NCBI RefSeq assembly: GCF_006539685.1
Contig: NZ_BJNM01000008.1
Span: 38,180-102,179 of the forward strand
DNA: 64,000 nt
Direction: 5' to 3'
Source of the DNA: Gluconobacter oxydans
GTDB lineage: Bacteria > Pseudomonadota > Alphaproteobacteria > Acetobacterales > Acetobacteraceae
Shown in pieces: positions 43,530-53,242 of the stretch. Within the stretch, counting starts at the first letter, position 1. Every line of letters begins with the position of its first letter. A program made the position numbers and the translations under genes. The notes under the pieces are model-generated. The model had not been told where the DNA came from and did not search any database. It saw only the letters and a list, made by a program, of their open reading frames with translations.

Positions 43530-45412
43530 AAATGGGTGACAACATCGTGACCGAGAGCTTTTCGGAAACCCACCGCGCCGCAGCGACGCCCATCGTCATC
43601 GTCGGGCATGTCGATCATGGCAAGTCCACACTGATCGGGCGTCTTCTGTACGACACTGACAGCCTGCAGGACGGCAAGCTGGCGCAGATCGTCGAGAGCA
43701 GCCGTAAGCGTGGGCTGGCGGTAGAGTGGAGCTTCCTGCTCGACTCTCTTCAGATCGAACGCGATCAGGGCGTGACGGTCGATTCCACGCGGATTCCGTT
43801 CCGTCTGGGATCGCGTGAGTTCGTGATCGTTGATGCGCCGGGCCATCGCCAGTTCCTGCGCAACATGATTACGGGTGCCGCCGATGCGGAAGCCGCCGTG
43901 CTGGTCGTGGATGCCAAGGAAGGTGCGCAGGAGCAGACGCGGCGTCATGCCATGCTGCTGCGGCTGATCGGCATCCGCCATGTGATCGTGCTGCTCAACA
44001 AGTCCGATATCCTGGGCTTTGACGAGGCGCAGATCGTCAAGGTCGAGTCCGATGTGCGCCAGCTTCTGGGCCGTCTGGAAATCGAGGTCGAGGCCGTTGT
44101 GCCTGCCTCCGCCCGTGATGGCGATAACATTGCCAGCCGCTCCGAGCGTTCGCTCTGGTACAAGGGCCCGACGCTGGTCGAGGCGCTGGCCAATGTGCCG
44201 CCGCCGGCTTCGCGCGCCGCGCTGCCGTTCCGGATGCCGGTGCAGGATGTCTATCGCTTTGACGGCATCCGCTACGTCGCGGGCCGGATCGAGCGTGGGA
44301 CCGTCCGTGCGGGAGATCGTCTGAGCATTGGGGCGCAGGGACAGGTTGCGACCGTGGCGGAAGTCTGCCGCTGGCATGCTCCGGAGCTTCCGGTCGCGGG
44401 TGCAGGTGAATCCATTGCGCTGCGTCTGGAGCCGGATCTGGTGCCGGATCGTGGTGATCTGCTGTTCCCGGCTGACGATCAGGCTGCGGCCCCGGAGCGT
44501 TCGGCCCGGATCCGCACGCGTCTGTTCTGGCTGCGTGGCGAGCCTTTGCGTGTGGGCGAGAGCTTTACGCTGCGTCTGGCCACGGCCGAGCATGACGTGA
44601 CAGTGGCCTCCATCGACGCCGTGGTCGATCTGGAAGATCTGACCCTGCGTGAAGGCGACAGCGTTCCGCCTGACGGGTTTGCGGAAATTACGCTGGCGGC
44701 ATCCCATGCCGTGCTGTTCGACCCGTTCTCGCCGGGATTTGGTGACGGGCGCGGTGTTCTGGTAGATCGTTACCAGCGCATCGTTGGTGGCGCGCCGCTG
44801 ATCGGTCCGGCTGAACTGGCGGACGGCGAACATGCCATCCATCCGACGGCCAGCCGTGTTTCCGCCGCCCGTCAGGTCCAGACGCGCGGTCACAAGAGCG
44901 GTGTGTTCTGGCTGACGGGTCTGCCGGGTTCGGGCAAAAGCACGGTGGCGCGTGCGGCCGAACTGGCGCTGTCCGAGCAGGCGATCAATGCAACAGTTCT
45001 GGACGGGGACACTCTGCGGGCCGGGCTGTGCAGCGATCTTGGGTTCTCGCCGGAAGACCGTCACGAGAACATCCGCCGTGCGGCGCATGTGGCGAAGATC
45101 CTGGCCGAAAGCGGGCAGGTTGTGATCGTGGCGCTGGTCTCGCCGCTTCAGGCGGACCGGGCACAGGCGCGGCAGATCGTGGGCGAGAACTTCCATGAAG
45201 TCTTCGTGGATACGCCGCTGGAAACCTGCGAAAAGCGGGACCCCAAGGGGCTGTATGCCGCGGCGCGCGCTGGAAAGATTCCGGAATTTACCGGCATTTC
45301 CGCGCCTTACGAAGCGCCGGTTTCGCCCGAACTGCGTTTGCCTGCGGACCGGCCGGAACAGGAGGCCATCAACACCCTGACGGCGTTTATTCTGCGGATT
45401 GTCCAGCCGTAA
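43526..45412 (+). CDS. cysNC: bifunctional sulfate adenylyltransferase subunit 1/APS kinase
   Basis: The 628-residue fusion has an N-terminal CysN GTPase (GHVDHGKST at 27-35, [12 protein letters not shown]) and translation-factor-like beta domains. After about residue 455 comes an APS kinase with P-loop [19 protein letters not shown] and the ISAPYEAP segment. CysN uses GTP hydrolysis to drive APS formation by CysD. The kinase makes PAPS, here likely for sulfonation because the CysH in this operon is of the APS-reducing type. The start is a GTG overlapping the cysD stop; an ATG two codons later is possible. A terminator follows. Confidence 0.95.
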   Translation: MKMGDNIVTESFSETHRAAATPIVIVGHVDHGKSTLIGRLLYDTDSLQDGKLAQIVESSRKRGLAVEWSFLLDSLQIERDQGVTVDSTRIPFRLGSREFVIVDAPGHRQFLRNMITGAADAEAAVLVVDAKEGAQEQTRRHAMLLRLIGIRHVIVLLNKSDILGFDEAQIVKVESDVRQLLGRLEIEVEAVVPASARDGDNIASRSERSLWYKGPTLVEALANVPPPASRAALPFRMPVQDVYRFDGIRYVAGRIERGTVRAGDRLSIGAQGQVATVAEVCRWHAPELPVAGAGESIALRLEPDLVPDRGDLLFPADDQAAAPERSARIRTRLFWLRGEPLRVGESFTLRLATAEHDVTVASIDAVVDLEDLTLREGDSVPPDGFAEITLAASHAVLFDPFSPGFGDGRGVLVDRYQRIVGGAPLIGPAELADGEHAIHPTASRVSAARQVQTRGHKSGVFWLTGLPGSGKSTVARAAELALSEQAINATVLDGDTLRAGLCSDLGFSPEDRHENIRRAAHVAKILAESGQVVIVALVSPLQADRAQARQIVGENFHEVFVDTPLETCEKRDPKGLYAAARAGKIPEFTGISAPYEAPVSPELRLPADRPEQEAINTLTAFILRIVQP

Positions 45413-45442
45413 GACGGGCTTTCCCGGCGGCAATGACGTCAG

Positions 45443-45474
45443 AACCCCCTTTCCTTACGGGAAGGGGTTTTTTT
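45443..45474 (+). terminator. terminator of the cys operon
   Basis: A stem (AACCCCCTTTCC / GGAAGGGGTT, with one bulged base) around a short loop is followed by seven T residues. It lies 30 bases after the cysNC stop. Confidence 0.88.
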
Positions 45475-45636
45475 CATGTCTGCCGCCTCAGGGATATGCC
45501 GGATGGCACACGAGAAAGTTCACGATAAAAACGAAAACCGTAACTTTTGTGATGTTATTTTCCTGTTGTGGAGCGTTAACGCAGGCAGATTGTCTCACGA
45601 ATAACGGCCTGCGGCTTCGCGGTGGAAGGTTTCACG

Positions 45637-47043
45637 ATGCAGAACAGGAACGCGCACGGACGGTTGAGCGGACATGCCCTGACGAATTTCATTGCGACCA
45701 TTTCGGCAACGGGAGGGCTGCTGTTCGGGTATGATACCGGCATTATCTCTTCCGCCCTGCTCCAGCTTCGCAACCAGTTCCATCTGGATACGCTTGGGGC
45801 GGAAATCGTAACGTCGGCCATCATTCTGGGAGCGCTGATCGGGTGCCTCGGGGCCGGGAGCATTTCCGACCGGATCGGGCGCCGGCGCACGGTCATGATC
45901 GCGGCGGCGCTGTTCCTGCTGGGGACGGTCGTTGTGTCCTCGGCGCAGAGTGTGGCCGTTCTGATTATTGCCCGTCTGATCCTTGGCCTGGCCATCGGTG
46001 CGGCGTCACAGATCGTTCCGATCTATATCGCGGAAGTCTCGCCGCCGGAGCGTCGGGGGCGGCTTGTTGTCGGCTTTCAGCTGGCGGTGGTTTTCGGCAT
46101 CACGAGTTCTTTCGTGACCGGTTATCTGCTGCGGGACTCGAGCTGGCGGCTGATGTTCGGGATCGGGATGCTGCCTGCGCTGATCCTGTTCGTGGGCATG
46201 GCGTTCCTGCCCAACAGCCCGCGCTGGCTGGCCCTGAACGGGCAGATCGAAGAAGCAAGGGCGGTTCTGCGGCGTGTGCGTCTGTCCGATGAGGCGGCGG
46301 ACCGGGAGCTGGAGGAAATCATTGAAAACCATGATGTGCAGGCGCCGTGGTCTGAACTGGCTAAGCCCTGGGTGCGGCCTGCGCTGACGGCTTCCGTGGG
46401 GATTGCGCTCCTGTGTCAATTCACGGGCATCAACGCCGTCATGTATTACGCGCCGACGATCTTTGCCGATGCGGGTTTCGGGCAGGATTCCGCCCTGCTG
46501 ACTTCTGTGGCGGTAGGCGTGGGCATGGTTTTTGCGACAGTATTCGGCGGCTGGGCCGTCGATACCTGGGGGCGGCGGACGCTGCTCCTGCGGATGCTGC
46601 CAGGCGCCGTGGTGGCGCTGGCGGTTCTGGGAACGACGTTTGCGATGCACCTGACCGGCGGGATCGGGGCATGGATCACGGTCGCGGCCGTCATGGCCTA
46701 TACCATTTTCAATACGGGCAGCCTGTCGGTCGCCATCTGGCTGGTTGGGGCGGAAGTCTATCCGCTGTCCTGCCGTGGCAAGGGCATGAGTCTCGTGGCC
46801 GGAAGCCACTGGGGGGCGGATCTGCTGATTTCCCTGACCACGCTGTCGCTTGTGCAGATGCTGGGCGCGGGGTGGACGTTCTGGCTGTTTGCGGGCGTTA
46901 ACGCCTTCGCGTTCTGGTTCGTGCTGCGTTACGTGCCCGAGACCAAAGGCCAGTCCCTTGAGGAGCTGGAGCGGCGGCTGCGCAACGGGACGTTTGCGCC
47001 TGTGGATCGTGCGGTGGCCCGATCCGAAGCCCGGGCCCGCTAA
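45637..47043 (+). CDS. sugar porter of the major facilitator superfamily
   Basis: This is a 468-residue 12-helix transporter with the sugar-porter signatures FGYDTGIISSALL, SDRIGRRRT, PERRGRLVVGFQL, PNSPRWL, QFTGINAVMYYAPTIF and PETKGQSLEELE. It resembles bacterial proton-coupled hexose or pentose symporters of the GalP/XylE group. The exact sugar is not clear. The ATG at 45637 has GGAAGG seven bases before it. Upstream are an AT-rich stretch and GCGTTAACGC (45573-45582), a possible operator. Confidence 0.92.
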   Translation: MQNRNAHGRLSGHALTNFIATISATGGLLFGYDTGIISSALLQLRNQFHLDTLGAEIVTSAIILGALIGCLGAGSISDRIGRRRTVMIAAALFLLGTVVVSSAQSVAVLIIARLILGLAIGAASQIVPIYIAEVSPPERRGRLVVGFQLAVVFGITSSFVTGYLLRDSSWRLMFGIGMLPALILFVGMAFLPNSPRWLALNGQIEEARAVLRRVRLSDEAADRELEEIIENHDVQAPWSELAKPWVRPALTASVGIALLCQFTGINAVMYYAPTIFADAGFGQDSALLTSVAVGVGMVFATVFGGWAVDTWGRRTLLLRMLPGAVVALAVLGTTFAMHLTGGIGAWITVAAVMAYTIFNTGSLSVAIWLVGAEVYPLSCRGKGMSLVAGSHWGADLLISLTTLSLVQMLGAGWTFWLFAGVNAFAFWFVLRYVPETKGQSLEELERRLRNGTFAPVDRAVARSEARAR

Positions 47044-47052
47044 GGCGCTCTT

Positions 47053-48378
47053 TCAGGGCCGCCCGATCGAGCGGTAATCGAACCCGGCCTCGCGCATGAG
47101 GTCGGGGCTCCAGATGTTGCGCAGATCCGCGATGGCGTTGCCGCGCATGGCGCTTCGCAGGCGCGCAGGGTCGAGGGCGCGGAACATGTTCCATTCCGTC
47201 AGGACGACCACGATGTCGGCGTCCTGTGAGGCGGTCAGCGCGTCCTCGCAGTAGCGTACGCCTTCCGGCAGGAGCGCGCGGGCCGCGTCCATCCCTTCGG
47301 GATCGAACACCTGAAGGACGGCGCCTGCTTCATGCAGGCGAGCCAGAATGGGCAGGGACGCCGCTTCGCGCATGTCGTCCGTGTCGGGCTTGAACGTCAG
47401 GCCCAGGATACCGACCGTTTTACCCTCAAGGCTGCCACCCGCCTGCGCGATAATGCGTTCGGCCATGCCGGTCTTGCGGGCTTCGTTGATCGCGACCGTG
47501 GCTTCGACCAGTTTTGTAGGGGCGCCGGCATCCTGAGCGATGGCGGTCAGGGCGCGGGTGTCCTTGGGGAAGCAGGAGCCGCCATAGCCCGGGCCGGGAC
47601 TGAGGAAGCGGCTGCCGATCCGCTGGTCGAGGCCCATGCCGCGGGCGACGTCATGGATATTGCCGCCGACCTTCTCGCACAGATCAGCCATCTCGTTGAT
47701 GAAGGTGACCTTCATCGCGAGGAAGGCATTGGCGGCGTATTTGGTCAGTTCCGCCGTTTCCAGATCCGTCAGGACGATCGGGGCCTGAATGGCCATCAGC
47801 GGACGATAAAGCTGTTCGATGAGGGCCTGGGCACGGGCGCCTTTATCCGGTCCCGAACGGTCGATCCCGACGATGACGCGGTCGGGACGCATGAAGTCGT
47901 CGATCGCGTTGCCTTCGCGGAGGAACTCCGGATTGGAGGCGACGTCGAAGGTCAGGTCCGGGCGTGTCTGGCGCAGGATACGGGCGACTTCGCGTCCTGT
48001 GCCGACGGGTACGGTGGATTTCGTAACGACCAGCAGATCCGTTTTCGCAGCTCGGGCAATTTCTCCGGCCGCGGCGTAGACATAGGTCAGGTCGGCATGG
48101 CCGTCGCCGCGTCGGGTGGGGGTGCCGACGGCGATGAAGACGGCATCGGCGTCAGTCATGGCGGCGCCGAGATCATCCCCGAATGTCAGGCGACCGGCGT
48201 CGACATTGCTGCTGACGAGAGTGTCCAGTCCCGGCTCGTAGATGGGGATGCGACCGGCATTGAGGGCCTCAAGCTTTCTGAGGTCCCGCTCCACGATGGT
48301 GACGTCGGCTCCGAACTCGGCGAAGCAGGCGCCTGAGACAAGACCGACATATCCGCCACCGACCATTGCAATACGCAT
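47053..48378 (-). CDS. ugd: UDP-glucose 6-dehydrogenase
   Basis: The 441-residue enzyme has an N-terminal Rossmann site (MVGGGYVGL, 5-13), TKSTVPVGTG (119-128), NPEFLREGNA, and the catalytic Cys269 in GGSCFPKDTRAL. It oxidises UDP-glucose twice to UDP-glucuronate, a precursor for exopolysaccharide and lipopolysaccharide sugars. A GAGGG site precedes the ATG. It is convergent with the sugar porter and downstream of the AsmA-family gene on the same strand. Confidence 0.97.
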   Translation of the reverse strand: MRIAMVGGGYVGLVSGACFAEFGADVTIVERDLRKLEALNAGRIPIYEPGLDTLVSSNVDAGRLTFGDDLGAAMTDADAVFIAVGTPTRRGDGHADLTYVYAAAGEIARAAKTDLLVVTKSTVPVGTGREVARILRQTRPDLTFDVASNPEFLREGNAIDDFMRPDRVIVGIDRSGPDKGARAQALIEQLYRPLMAIQAPIVLTDLETAELTKYAANAFLAMKVTFINEMADLCEKVGGNIHDVARGMGLDQRIGSRFLSPGPGYGGSCFPKDTRALTAIAQDAGAPTKLVEATVAINEARKTGMAERIIAQAGGSLEGKTVGILGLTFKPDTDDMREAASLPILARLHEAGAVLQVFDPEGMDAARALLPEGVRYCEDALTASQDADIVVVLTEWNMFRALDPARLRSAMRGNAIADLRNIWSPDLMREAGFDYRSIGRP

Positions 48379-48453
48379 ATCTGGACCCTCTTCCTACGGT
48401 GCGATGTGCATAGCCGGGGGCTGGATGGGGTGCAAATCCCGGGGATGCAATGG

Positions 48454-50424
48454 CTAGCGTGTGGGGCGGGCGCAGGCGTTGGAGGCCGCGAAACCCTGCA
48501 GGGCGGGGGGAAGGTTCGTGACCTCGTTTGAATCCGCGAGCATGTTCCGGCCTTCCTTCGACCATCTTGCGAGGGAAAGGACCGGCGCATCGAAACGGCC
48601 GCTGACGCGGATGGGAACATCCAGGGCAAAGAAGCTGGTCGAGAAGGGGCGGCTGGCAAAGACGAGATCAAGCCATCTGCGGTTGAGATCGAAATCCGCC
48701 TTGGCCGCGATGGTGCCTGCGCCGGTGCGCAGACGCAGCGGTACGACGACACCGATGCCCTGATGCATCTGCAGGACGCCGAGCAGGCAGGTGATGGGGG
48801 TGACGCCCTTGGCGTGGCGGAAGAGGAGGCGCAGATCCATCGAGGCGGCCTCGACGATCTCACGCGCGATCTCGCCCTTTTCCATGCTGACGGCTGCGGT
48901 GAGGTCGGCGCGGCTCATGGCTTCGTTGAGGGTGTGGACGTTGTTTGCGCTGGCGATGATACGAAAGCTCAGGCTGCCATTGACCGGAACGGGAGCGAGG
49001 CCCGCGACGCGGCGCAGGCGGTCGATGTCGCCATGGGTCAGGGCGAGTTCGGCAGCGATGCGGGAGGAGGATTTCCCGTCGGCTTCGATATGTCCGTTGG
49101 CGCTCAGGGAGGCCCCGACATAGCCGAGGCGCAGGACAGGAATGTCGATGCGGTTGGGGATCTGGGCCGCCTGGATCTTCAGGTTTGCGAAGTCGAGCCT
49201 GTTGTAGACCAGTTGACGGGCCGCGAGGTCGAAATGGACCAGCGGATCGGGATCGGGTGGTGTCAGAAGCAGCAGGTCCGCGTGGAGCGTGGAGGGGCTT
49301 TTCTTGCTGCCTTTGGCGCCAGGGGGCGCGAGGATCGGCATCAGGCCGTTGATGTCGAGGCGGCCAAAACCGATCTTTGCCGTCACGTCATCGGGTTTGC
49401 CGTGGCTGCCTTCGACAAGCGTGAAGTCCCCGTCTTCCATCGTGCTGGTCTGGATGGTGCCGTTCGCCTTGCGGAAATGCCAGTCATTGCCGGAATGGCT
49501 GAAATCGCCGGACAGGGTCAGTTTGACCGGGGCATGATCGCCCTTGATTCCAGCGACGTTGAACAGCGTGTCGGATGTGGGTGTGGTGACGGTGGTATGG
49601 CCTTCGACGCCGTCGAAATTTGTCGGGTCCGTCAGGGTGCCGGTGAAGTCCGAGGTCATGTCCCCGGATGTGACATGGGCCTTGGTGCCGTAGGGGCGCT
49701 GTGGCGTTTTGCGGAGGTCGCGGATCGGCTCCATTTCGGCGGAAATCGCGATCGGGGTGCCGTTATAGGCGCCGCTCAGGGTCATGGTGAGCGGGCTCGT
49801 ATCGCTGGTTGAGGCGAGTTCGACCTTCCCGAGTGTGGCCTTGTAGGATGCGCCATTGGCCGAGCGGTAGGTCACGTCGCTGTCGAGGATCGTGACGTTG
49901 CGCAGGCCCGGGGCGCTGTGCAGATCGGGTGGTGCGTCCGCTTTGGCCTGCTGCTCTGGCGTGAGCGGGGGGCGCGGGTCGTTCTGGTGGGGGCCGAAGC
50001 GCCAGTTGGGCAGATGCGCAGGCGTGCGCTCGAACAGGCCCGAGAACTTCGAGATGACGATGTTGCGGGTTTCGGGCGGCCCCCAGATCAGGGAAGTCAG
50101 GCGGACCTGTGCGCCGAGATGGCCGAGCGTCATCATCTGCGGGCGCGTGCCGCTGGCGATGTTGGCGACGGAGACGTCATCCGCTTCGATCGTCAGCCAG
50201 GTTCCGGGATGGATGTGCAGGGCGCCAATATGGACGGGACGGTCCAGCTTCCTTTCCAGCTTCGCGGTGGCGAAGGCGGCAAGGTCCTTGTGGTCGATCC
50301 AGATCCATCCTGCGCCGAACAGGGCCAGGAGAAGAACGGTGAGGGACAGGATGGAAACCAGAAACCAGCGCAGCAAGAGACAGTCTTTCAGGAAGTCTTC
50401 AGTGTGGCCGGACAATACCGGCAT
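48454..50424 (-). CDS. AsmA-family envelope protein
   Basis: The 656-residue protein has one N-terminal membrane helix (about 19-43, LLRWFLVSILSLTVLLLALFG) and a long periplasmic beta-strand body. The opening KLERKLDRPVHIGALHIHPG and the C-terminal AsmA-like region (DLTAAVSMEKGEIAREIVEAASMDLRLLF...CLLGVLQMHQGIG) are characteristic. AsmA-like proteins are thought to form hydrophobic grooves that carry phospholipids between the membranes. The ATG at 50424 lacks a strong ribosome site, so a start a few codons downstream is possible. It lies 75 bases upstream of ugd. Confidence 0.85.
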   Translation of the reverse strand: MPVLSGHTEDFLKDCLLLRWFLVSILSLTVLLLALFGAGWIWIDHKDLAAFATAKLERKLDRPVHIGALHIHPGTWLTIEADDVSVANIASGTRPQMMTLGHLGAQVRLTSLIWGPPETRNIVISKFSGLFERTPAHLPNWRFGPHQNDPRPPLTPEQQAKADAPPDLHSAPGLRNVTILDSDVTYRSANGASYKATLGKVELASTSDTSPLTMTLSGAYNGTPIAISAEMEPIRDLRKTPQRPYGTKAHVTSGDMTSDFTGTLTDPTNFDGVEGHTTVTTPTSDTLFNVAGIKGDHAPVKLTLSGDFSHSGNDWHFRKANGTIQTSTMEDGDFTLVEGSHGKPDDVTAKIGFGRLDINGLMPILAPPGAKGSKKSPSTLHADLLLLTPPDPDPLVHFDLAARQLVYNRLDFANLKIQAAQIPNRIDIPVLRLGYVGASLSANGHIEADGKSSSRIAAELALTHGDIDRLRRVAGLAPVPVNGSLSFRIIASANNVHTLNEAMSRADLTAAVSMEKGEIAREIVEAASMDLRLLFRHAKGVTPITCLLGVLQMHQGIGVVVPLRLRTGAGTIAAKADFDLNRRWLDLVFASRPFSTSFFALDVPIRVSGRFDAPVLSLARWSKEGRNMLADSNEVTNLPPALQGFAASNACARPTR

Positions 50425-50537
50425 GATTCACAAAAGGAAACTCTGCTGGAAAGACTGGAATCACGTGAAAGGATCGACAGAAAGAGCCCTGTTCTCAAAA
50501 CTCCTGTAACTTCCGGATTTCAATAAGAGAGGCTGTG

Positions 50538-51077
50538 TTACTGGAAGGTATTTCTGAGTTTTTCGACGGCATGCAGGGCGCAGGCTTCGTCCTTGTCTCC
50601 CCCGGGGGCGCCGGATACGCCCAGCCCGCCAAGAATGGCGTGGTCACTTGTGCGGCGCAGGGTGACGCCACCGGGAACGAACAGGACTTCGGGAATGGTG
50701 TTCAGGGCGCCGTTTGCGGGGCCGGTGACGCCTGCGGCGATCAGTTCGCTGGTCGTGTTCTTGTTGAAGGCCAGACCATAGGAATAGGCCGTATAGGCCT
50801 TGCGGTAGGCAACGGAGAGCGATTGCAGGGGGACGGTGTCATCCTTGATGACGGCCTGTTCATGCCCACTCGTATCCACGATGGTGGCGGTCACGGAATA
50901 GCCCTGTGCGGCGCAGATGCGCACGGCTTCGGAGGCCAGGGCCGCGGCGGCGGACCAGTCGAGTTTCTGACTTGTGACGATGTGGGAGCTGGCAGCGGGC
51001 TGGGCAAAAGCGGCGGAGCAAAGGAAGGCCACTGCGAGTGCTGCTGCGGGAAGGAGCGGTTTTGCGTTGAGGAGCAT
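50538..51077 (-). CDS. secreted GlcG/HbpS-like heme-binding-family protein
   Basis: The protein has 179 residues, with a signal peptide ending at AAFA (about residue 25). The rest is one GlcG/HbpS domain: KLDWSAAAALASEAVRICAAQGYSVTATIVDTSGHEQAV, KAYTAYSYG, and a Gly-rich end GGVTLR...AILGGLGVSGAPGGDKDEACALHAVEKL. Relatives bind heme or are found near glycolate genes. The role here is unknown; a periplasmic location is clear from the signal. It lies downstream of the porin gene, behind a terminator. Confidence 0.85.
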   Translation of the reverse strand: MLLNAKPLLPAAALAVAFLCSAAFAQPAASSHIVTSQKLDWSAAAALASEAVRICAAQGYSVTATIVDTSGHEQAVIKDDTVPLQSLSVAYRKAYTAYSYGLAFNKNTTSELIAAGVTGPANGALNTIPEVLFVPGGVTLRRTSDHAILGGLGVSGAPGGDKDEACALHAVEKLRNTFQ

Positions 51078-51170
51078 CAGCCGGTTCTCTCGTTATGGAA
51101 CGGGAAGCATGCTGTCTGCGGGGCGTGGGCCGCAATAAGGAAAGCGGATGTGCACGCAATGGTGTTGGGT

Positions 51171-51205
51171 AAAAGGGCCTCTCCCGGACCGGGGGCCGGG
51201 AGAGG
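51171..51205 (-). terminator. terminator of the porin gene
   Basis: A ten-base stem (CCTCTCCCGG / CCGGGAGAGG) is followed on the minus strand by CCC and four U residues (AAAA at 51171-51174). It lies 15 bases after the porin stop. Confidence 0.8.
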
Positions 51206-51219
51206 GTAACGGGTACGGT

Positions 51220-52911
51220 TTAGAAAGCAGCCTGGATACGGGCTGCGATCGAGTTGCCGGTGCGGCCGGCGGTGTTGGTGGCCTGGTTGCTGCGGGACAC
51301 GATGAAGTGGCTGTAGTCCAGCATCAGGCGGAAGTGACGGTTCGGGTACCAGTTCAGACCGCCGGTCCAGACGGTCTGCTGACCGCCGCGGATGACATTC
51401 TTGGAGTTGGCATCGTTGAGGTTGCTGTTGAGGTCGATGACGCTGTAATGGCCGACGACTTCGAGTGCACCCCACTGGTTGAGGGCCGGGTTGAACTCTT
51501 CGGAAGCCTTCACGCCCGGAGCGCCGAACGCGCCTTCCTTGATGTTGTACATGCGCGGGTTGCCGAACAGGGTGTAGGCCGCGGAGCCGTACCAGCCCTG
51601 GAAGCTGGCGGATTTCAGGCCCGGAGCCGAGCGCTGGACGCCAACGTGATAGTACTCGCCCTTGACGATCAGGCGACGCCAGCGAAGACCCAGTTCCGGA
51701 CCGGCGGCCCAGACCTGCGAGGCGTTGCGGATGGTGCCCGTGGCGGCCAGGTTGGCTTCGCCGATATCGAACTCCGGACGCTGTCCGAAGGACGTGGAAC
51801 GGGTGCAGTGATTGGGGTCGGAACCCGTGTTGCAGGCCACCTTGAAGGCGGAGATGGCAGACGCACCGACATGCAGGTCCACGTCCTTGGTGACGACCGG
51901 ACGGCCGGCAACGCGAAGGGTGGCGCCGGTCTGGCTGTCGACCGTGGAACCGCTGCCGCCACCATAATAGGTGGAGCTCATGTCAGAGGCGTTGCGATGG
52001 CCCCATTCCTGACCCGTGAAGTAACCGGCAACCCACCAGCGCTTCTCGTAATGCAGGCCACCGACGCTGAAGCGGGCATCGCCTGCGGCGATGTTACGCA
52101 CCATGTCGGTGATGCTCGGACGCTCGAGCGTGAAGAAGTCGTTGGAGCTTTCGGAATCTTCCTCGGTCACGCGCGGCTGGAAGTAACCGACGGTCAGGAC
52201 CGTGTTGTGCAGACCGGTATAGTTCAGGTTGCCTTCATAGAGGCCGACATAACCGTCGTTATGATTGGCGCCGAAGTCGGGCGTGACGGCCGCGACCCAG
52301 TTCTTGTAGCGGAACATGAACGGAATACGCAGACGGCGCTGGTTGGACGTGAAGCCGTTGAAGGCGCCACGGCTCTCGCCAGCGCGCGGTCCGGAATTGA
52401 AGAAGCCGCCGAAGTCTTCATGATAGGCGAGGCCGATCGACAGGGCGTAGGCGCCGTCGGAGGACTGGATCGTCGGGCGACCGCCCGGGAAGCCCACCTT
52501 GATGCCGCCGACCGTGACTTCCTCGTCCTGCGCGGTTGCGCGCTGGAAGTCGGACCAGGAAGAGACGTCTGCGCGGTCTGACGGCGGACGGCCATCATCG
52601 GCGCCAGCCTTTGCCGGACGGACGCTGATCAGCGGCTGTGCGGCGGGGCGCGGCTGGCCGATATAGCGGCCACGCTGGGCGTAGGGGTTGTTTTCGGCTT
52701 CTTCCCGCTGGCGGCCCAGAACGGCGCGGGCGCGTTTGACTTCCTCGGCATGCTCTTTCTTCATGGTGGAGAGCTGTGCCTGCATGGCCTGGATCTGCCG
52801 TTCCATGATCTGCATCTGGTCGGCGGCCCGGGCATGGCCACAAAGAGGAAGAAGTGAAACCAGGGTCGTTGTGGCCAAGAGGGCCGTGGTCCGGCGGAAA
52901 GAAAAAACCAT
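51220..52911 (-). CDS. OprO/OprP-like phosphate/polyphosphate porin
   Basis: The 563-residue protein has a signal peptide ending ARA (about 29) and a short coiled-coil segment (MQIMERQIQAMQAQLSTMKKEHAEEVKRAR), which is common in phosphate-selective porins as a trimerisation element. A beta-barrel follows, with RRLRIPFMFRYKNW, GYFQPRVTEEDSESSNDFFTLERPS, VGGLHYEKRWW and a terminal Phe (IAARIQAAF). Porins of this family pass phosphate or polyphosphate across the outer membrane. Three Pho boxes lie 84-112 bases upstream of the start, supporting induction by phosphate starvation through PhoB. It is divergent from pstS. Confidence 0.9.
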   Translation of the reverse strand: MVFSFRRTTALLATTTLVSLLPLCGHARAADQMQIMERQIQAMQAQLSTMKKEHAEEVKRARAVLGRQREEAENNPYAQRGRYIGQPRPAAQPLISVRPAKAGADDGRPPSDRADVSSWSDFQRATAQDEEVTVGGIKVGFPGGRPTIQSSDGAYALSIGLAYHEDFGGFFNSGPRAGESRGAFNGFTSNQRRLRIPFMFRYKNWVAAVTPDFGANHNDGYVGLYEGNLNYTGLHNTVLTVGYFQPRVTEEDSESSNDFFTLERPSITDMVRNIAAGDARFSVGGLHYEKRWWVAGYFTGQEWGHRNASDMSSTYYGGGSGSTVDSQTGATLRVAGRPVVTKDVDLHVGASAISAFKVACNTGSDPNHCTRSTSFGQRPEFDIGEANLAATGTIRNASQVWAAGPELGLRWRRLIVKGEYYHVGVQRSAPGLKSASFQGWYGSAAYTLFGNPRMYNIKEGAFGAPGVKASEEFNPALNQWGALEVVGHYSVIDLNSNLNDANSKNVIRGGQQTVWTGGLNWYPNRHFRLMLDYSHFIVSRSNQATNTAGRTGNSIAARIQAAF

Positions 52912-52994
52912 TGCTGCGGTGCGTCCTTCTGGGGAGGGCGTGTGTTCCGCAGTTCAGGTATCTGATTCGCATTTTGAAATAATGGGAAGGTTTC

Positions 52995-53023
52995 ATGACG
53001 GGAACATGACAGTTCCATGACGC
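52995..53023 (-). promoter_or_regulatory. triple Pho box of the porin gene
   Basis: On the minus strand three direct repeats GCGTCAT, CTGTCAT and CCGTCAT are spaced exactly 11 bases apart, with four-base spacers GGAA and GTTC. The middle one is a perfect CTGTCAT. PhoB binds such repeats to activate transcription. A -10-like CATTAT follows at the expected distance. Confidence 0.88.
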
Positions 53024-53151
53024 TCCTGACTGACACCCAAGGGAAACCGCGGATTTCGGATTATGTATGTCAGTTTTGTTGCGAGAGCCGTCTGAACCGG
53101 TGGCTTGCTGGAGTGGGGGTGTGACATTTCGGCACTCCCCGTGTCCGGAAG

Positions 53152-53169
53152 GTGTCATGAAACTATCAC
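53152..53169 (+). promoter_or_regulatory. Pho box of pstS
   Basis: Two 7-base repeats GTGTCAT and CTATCAC are separated by GAAA, the 11-base period of a PhoB site. It ends 74 bases before the pstS start, and a -10-like TACTGT follows near 53176. Confidence 0.82.
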
Positions 53170-53242
53170 GCATGCCCTACTGTTTCTGTTTTGCGGTCAG
53201 CGTTACTAAGGACGCAGTTTTCACGCCCCATAAGGGATTCCC

